In this document: positions 6,916 to 7,985 of the stretch, piece after piece
Position numbering within the stretch: position 1 is the stretch's first letter
Layout of the letters: every line of letters begins with the position of its first letter
Origin: CAYFVR01 sp964346545
GTDB lineage: Bacteria; Desulfobacterota; Desulfobacteria; Desulfobacterales; Desulfococcaceae
Length of the DNA stretch: 7,985 nucleotides
Assembly: GCA_964346545.1 (NCBI GenBank)
Contig: CAYFVR010000226.1
Span: 1 to 7,985 of the forward strand
Direction: 5' to 3'
Translations under genes and position numbers: made by a program
The notes under the pieces: generated by a model
Told to the model about the DNA's origin: nothing
Seen by the model: only the letters and a program-made list of their open reading frames with translations
Databases searched by the model: none

Positions 6916-7512
6916 TTAACGTTTTTGGTTTTCCGTTATCAACAATGTCCGGCACGAGGCCAGGAGTTCCTGGTACAAACTCCCGACATCGTAGAGTTCA
7001 TGATTTTTCAGCCAGATCAGGCCGTTGACCATGGAAAAAAGGATCAGCGCCGTTTTCCGCGTCGGGGTTTCCTTGATGGAGCCGTCCTGGATGCCCCGAA
7101 TGATGGCGCCTTCGAACAGGTCCAGCAGGCTGTTGTAAATCGACTCCAGGGATTTGCGGCACTGCCCGTTCACCCGGGCCAGCTCGTAGGGATAGTGACG
7201 GTGCAGCAGCAGGAACCAGTCCTCCCGATGCCCGGCCAGGTAGAGGAAAAAGGCGATCACCGCCTCCATCATTTCCAGCCCGTTTTCGAACTCCCGTCCG
7301 GCGATGTAATCCTGGAATTCACGGAGAATGCCCTGTTCCACGTTTTCCAGGGTGGCCAGGAAGAGGTCGGTTTTGGTTTTGAAGTGGTAAAAAATGGTCC
7401 CCTCGGCCACCTCGGTCATCTGGGCCAGATCGGCCATGGCGGTCTCGTTGAACCCTTTTTCGGCAAACAGAATCGTGGCGGTTCTCAGAATGGCCTGTTT
7501 TTTCTTGGACAC
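6916..7512 (-). CDS. TetR/AcrR family transcriptional regulator
   Basis: A 198-residue regulator. Residues 1-50 form the TetR helix-turn-helix: AILRTATILFAEKGFNET, then MADLAQMTEVAEGTIFYHF and KTKTDLFLATL, a close fit to the family pattern (GT-Y-HF-K-LF). Residues about 55-198 are the helical ligand-binding and dimerisation domain, too variable to name a ligand. The start is GTG (7512-7510) immediately before SKKKQAIL; GAGGAA lies 8 nt upstream. It is the first gene of the operon, 13 nt ahead of the transporter, whose ribosome site fills the gap. The region upstream carries a TTGACA element flanked by inverted copies of a 14-nt element, so it probably represses its own operon until an effector, perhaps a transported anion or a metabolite, releases it. 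That target assignment is inferred from position only. Confidence 0.93.
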   Translation of the reverse strand: MSKKKQAILRTATILFAEKGFNETAMADLAQMTEVAEGTIFYHFKTKTDLFLATLENVEQGILREFQDYIAGREFENGLEMMEAVIAFFLYLAGHREDWFLLLHRHYPYELARVNGQCRKSLESIYNSLLDLFEGAIIRGIQDGSIKETPTRKTALILFSMVNGLIWLKNHELYDVGSLYQELLASCRTLLITENQKR

Positions 7513-7538
7513 GGCGGTCGTTCCTCGCTCGAAATTTA

Positions 7539-7552
7539 AACTGAGTGCTCAC
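7539..7552. promoter_or_regulatory. putative TetR operator, proximal copy
   Basis: The 14-mer AACTGAGTGCTCAC is the inverted partner of 7604-7617, with one mismatch. It also has internal dyad symmetry: TGAG-TG-CTCA, and the overlapping AGTG-CT-CACT, which extends to 7553. It lies 27 nt upstream of the GTG start and overlaps a possible -10 element (TATAGT). Position and symmetry fit a TetR-family operator that would block transcription start. Confidence 0.6.
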
Positions 7553-7590
7553 TATAAAAACTACCTATTGGTTCCCGAGAAATTTGTCAA
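7551..7590 (-). promoter_or_regulatory. putative operon promoter
   Basis: On the minus strand a perfect -35 hexamer TTGACA (7590-7585) sits in an A/T-rich stretch. At 17-nt spacing the -10 position reads TAGGTA (7567-7562), a poor match. A better -10 word, TATAGT (7556-7551), lies 28 nt from TTGACA, too far to pair with it, and has no good -35 of its own. The promoter region is well supported by context, but the exact -10 and start site are not. Confidence 0.5.
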
Positions 7591-7603
7591 GCAAAAATTT
7601 GAG

Positions 7604-7617
7604 GTGGGCACTCAGTT
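7604..7617. promoter_or_regulatory. putative TetR operator, distal copy
   Basis: GTGGGCACTCAGTT is the reverse complement of the proximal element except at one base. It lies just upstream of the TTGACA element; the two element centres are 65 bp apart, about six helical turns. Both share a GTG-N2-CAC core. Its own internal symmetry is weaker than that of the proximal copy. Confidence 0.55.
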
Positions 7618-7985
7618 AAAAAGGGGATAGACGTGAGAACGGGACAGGTTGGCGTGGATTTCCAATGGATTCGGCGCATTGAATCGAAAAGCGAGTGCGG
7701 TTGTCGGTCTGGATGTTTTTGGGAAAATGGGGGGCGAAGGTTCAAAAGTTCGGAGTCCCGCCTTCAGGCGGCGCGGGAGGATCAATCGAAGCGTGGGGAT
7801 ATATGGAACGAGGGGAATCCAAAAAAGGCGGGGCCGGCACCGATTTGTTGCTGAATGATTCGTAATTTCGGATGGATTTCATTTTTTGGTTTGCCTTTTT
7901 TCCGGAGGTTCCATTCAACGCCGCCCCAGAACCGCCGTCCGCCACCGAACCCCGCGCCGGTCCATCTGATCCGCGTTCGGTTCCG
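7618..7985. other. non-coding region upstream of the operon
   Basis: About 370 nt with no gene I can support. Short open frames on both strands lack ribosome sites and recognisable domains, and one of them runs through the hairpin repeat near 7758. The stretch contains several T-rich runs (for example near 7881-7900) that could come from a terminator of a gene beyond the window, but no clear stem precedes them. Confidence 0.5.
7745..7780. repeat. REP-like hairpin repeat
   Basis: A 5-bp stem, CCGCC (7758-7762) and GGCGG (7767-7771), closes a TTCA loop. It is preceded by AAGTTCGGAGT and followed by GCGCGGGAGG; outer TCCCG/CGGGA arms (7756-7760, 7774-7778) offer an alternative longer pairing. 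From memory, GGAGTCCCGCCTTCAGGCGG-type words are dispersed intergenic repeats in some deltaproteobacterial genomes. Only one copy is in this window. Confidence 0.5.

Noticed and set aside
7633..7858. Two overlapping short plus-strand frames (73 and 69 codons)
   Set aside because: Overlapping frames of low-complexity basic sequence crossing the hairpin repeat, with no supporting motif.
7742..7945. 67-codon minus-strand frame upstream of the operon
   Set aside because: It runs through the REP-like hairpin and ends in the Pro/Gly-rich residues such repeats encode. It has no ribosome site or domain.
1..7985. CRISPR arrays, tRNA or rRNA genes, insertion sequences
   Set aside because: No regularly spaced repeats, no tRNA-like cloverleaf and no transposase-like frame were seen in the non-coding ends, and the rest is coding.

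Overview
The window is a GC-rich bacterial segment carrying seven genes, all on the minus strand and tightly packed between about 7512 and 108, with repeat-rich non-coding DNA at both ends. Read in the direction of transcription the order is: a TetR-family regulator (7512-6916); a SulP-type anion transporter with a STAS domain (6902-4770); a three-part fusion of a cytidylate-kinase-like domain, a BON-like domain and a receiver domain (4759-3539); a membrane sensor histidine kinase (3499-1631); a stand-alone receiver (1634-1272); a degenerate histidine-kinase-like protein that keeps the phospho-acceptor histidine but lacks recognisable ATP-binding motifs (1257-568); and a second stand-alone receiver with a helical tail (536-108). 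Gaps are 13, 10, 39, -4, 14 and 31 nt, most starts have a clear Shine-Dalgarno sequence, and no terminator is visible between genes. I read this as one operon.

The only long non-coding stretch next to a gene start lies upstream of the TetR gene. It holds a perfect TTGACA -35 element and two inverted copies of a 14-nt element (7539-7552 and 7604-7617, one mismatch) flanking the promoter. This is a plausible pair of operators for autoregulation by the TetR protein.

The genes suggest a transporter tied to a multistep phosphorelay. The sensor kinase has a periplasmic dCache-like domain. Three receivers, none with a DNA-binding output, and one HPt-like (ChpT/Spo0B-like) protein could pass phosphate His-Asp-His-Asp. 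The output is not obvious. It may act by protein-protein contact, possibly on the kinase-like/BON part of the fusion or on the cytosolic STAS domain of the transporter. These links are inferences from gene order and domain content.

The style of the proteins (stand-alone receivers beside dCache kinases with HEINNPL H-boxes, cytidylate-kinase-like fusions, SulP transporters) and the flanking REP-like hairpins suggest a deltaproteobacterium (Desulfobacterota, perhaps a sulfate reducer). This is an impression from recall, not a database match. Region 1-107 holds dispersed-type hairpin repeats. Region 7618-7985 holds one REP-like hairpin and no gene I can support.
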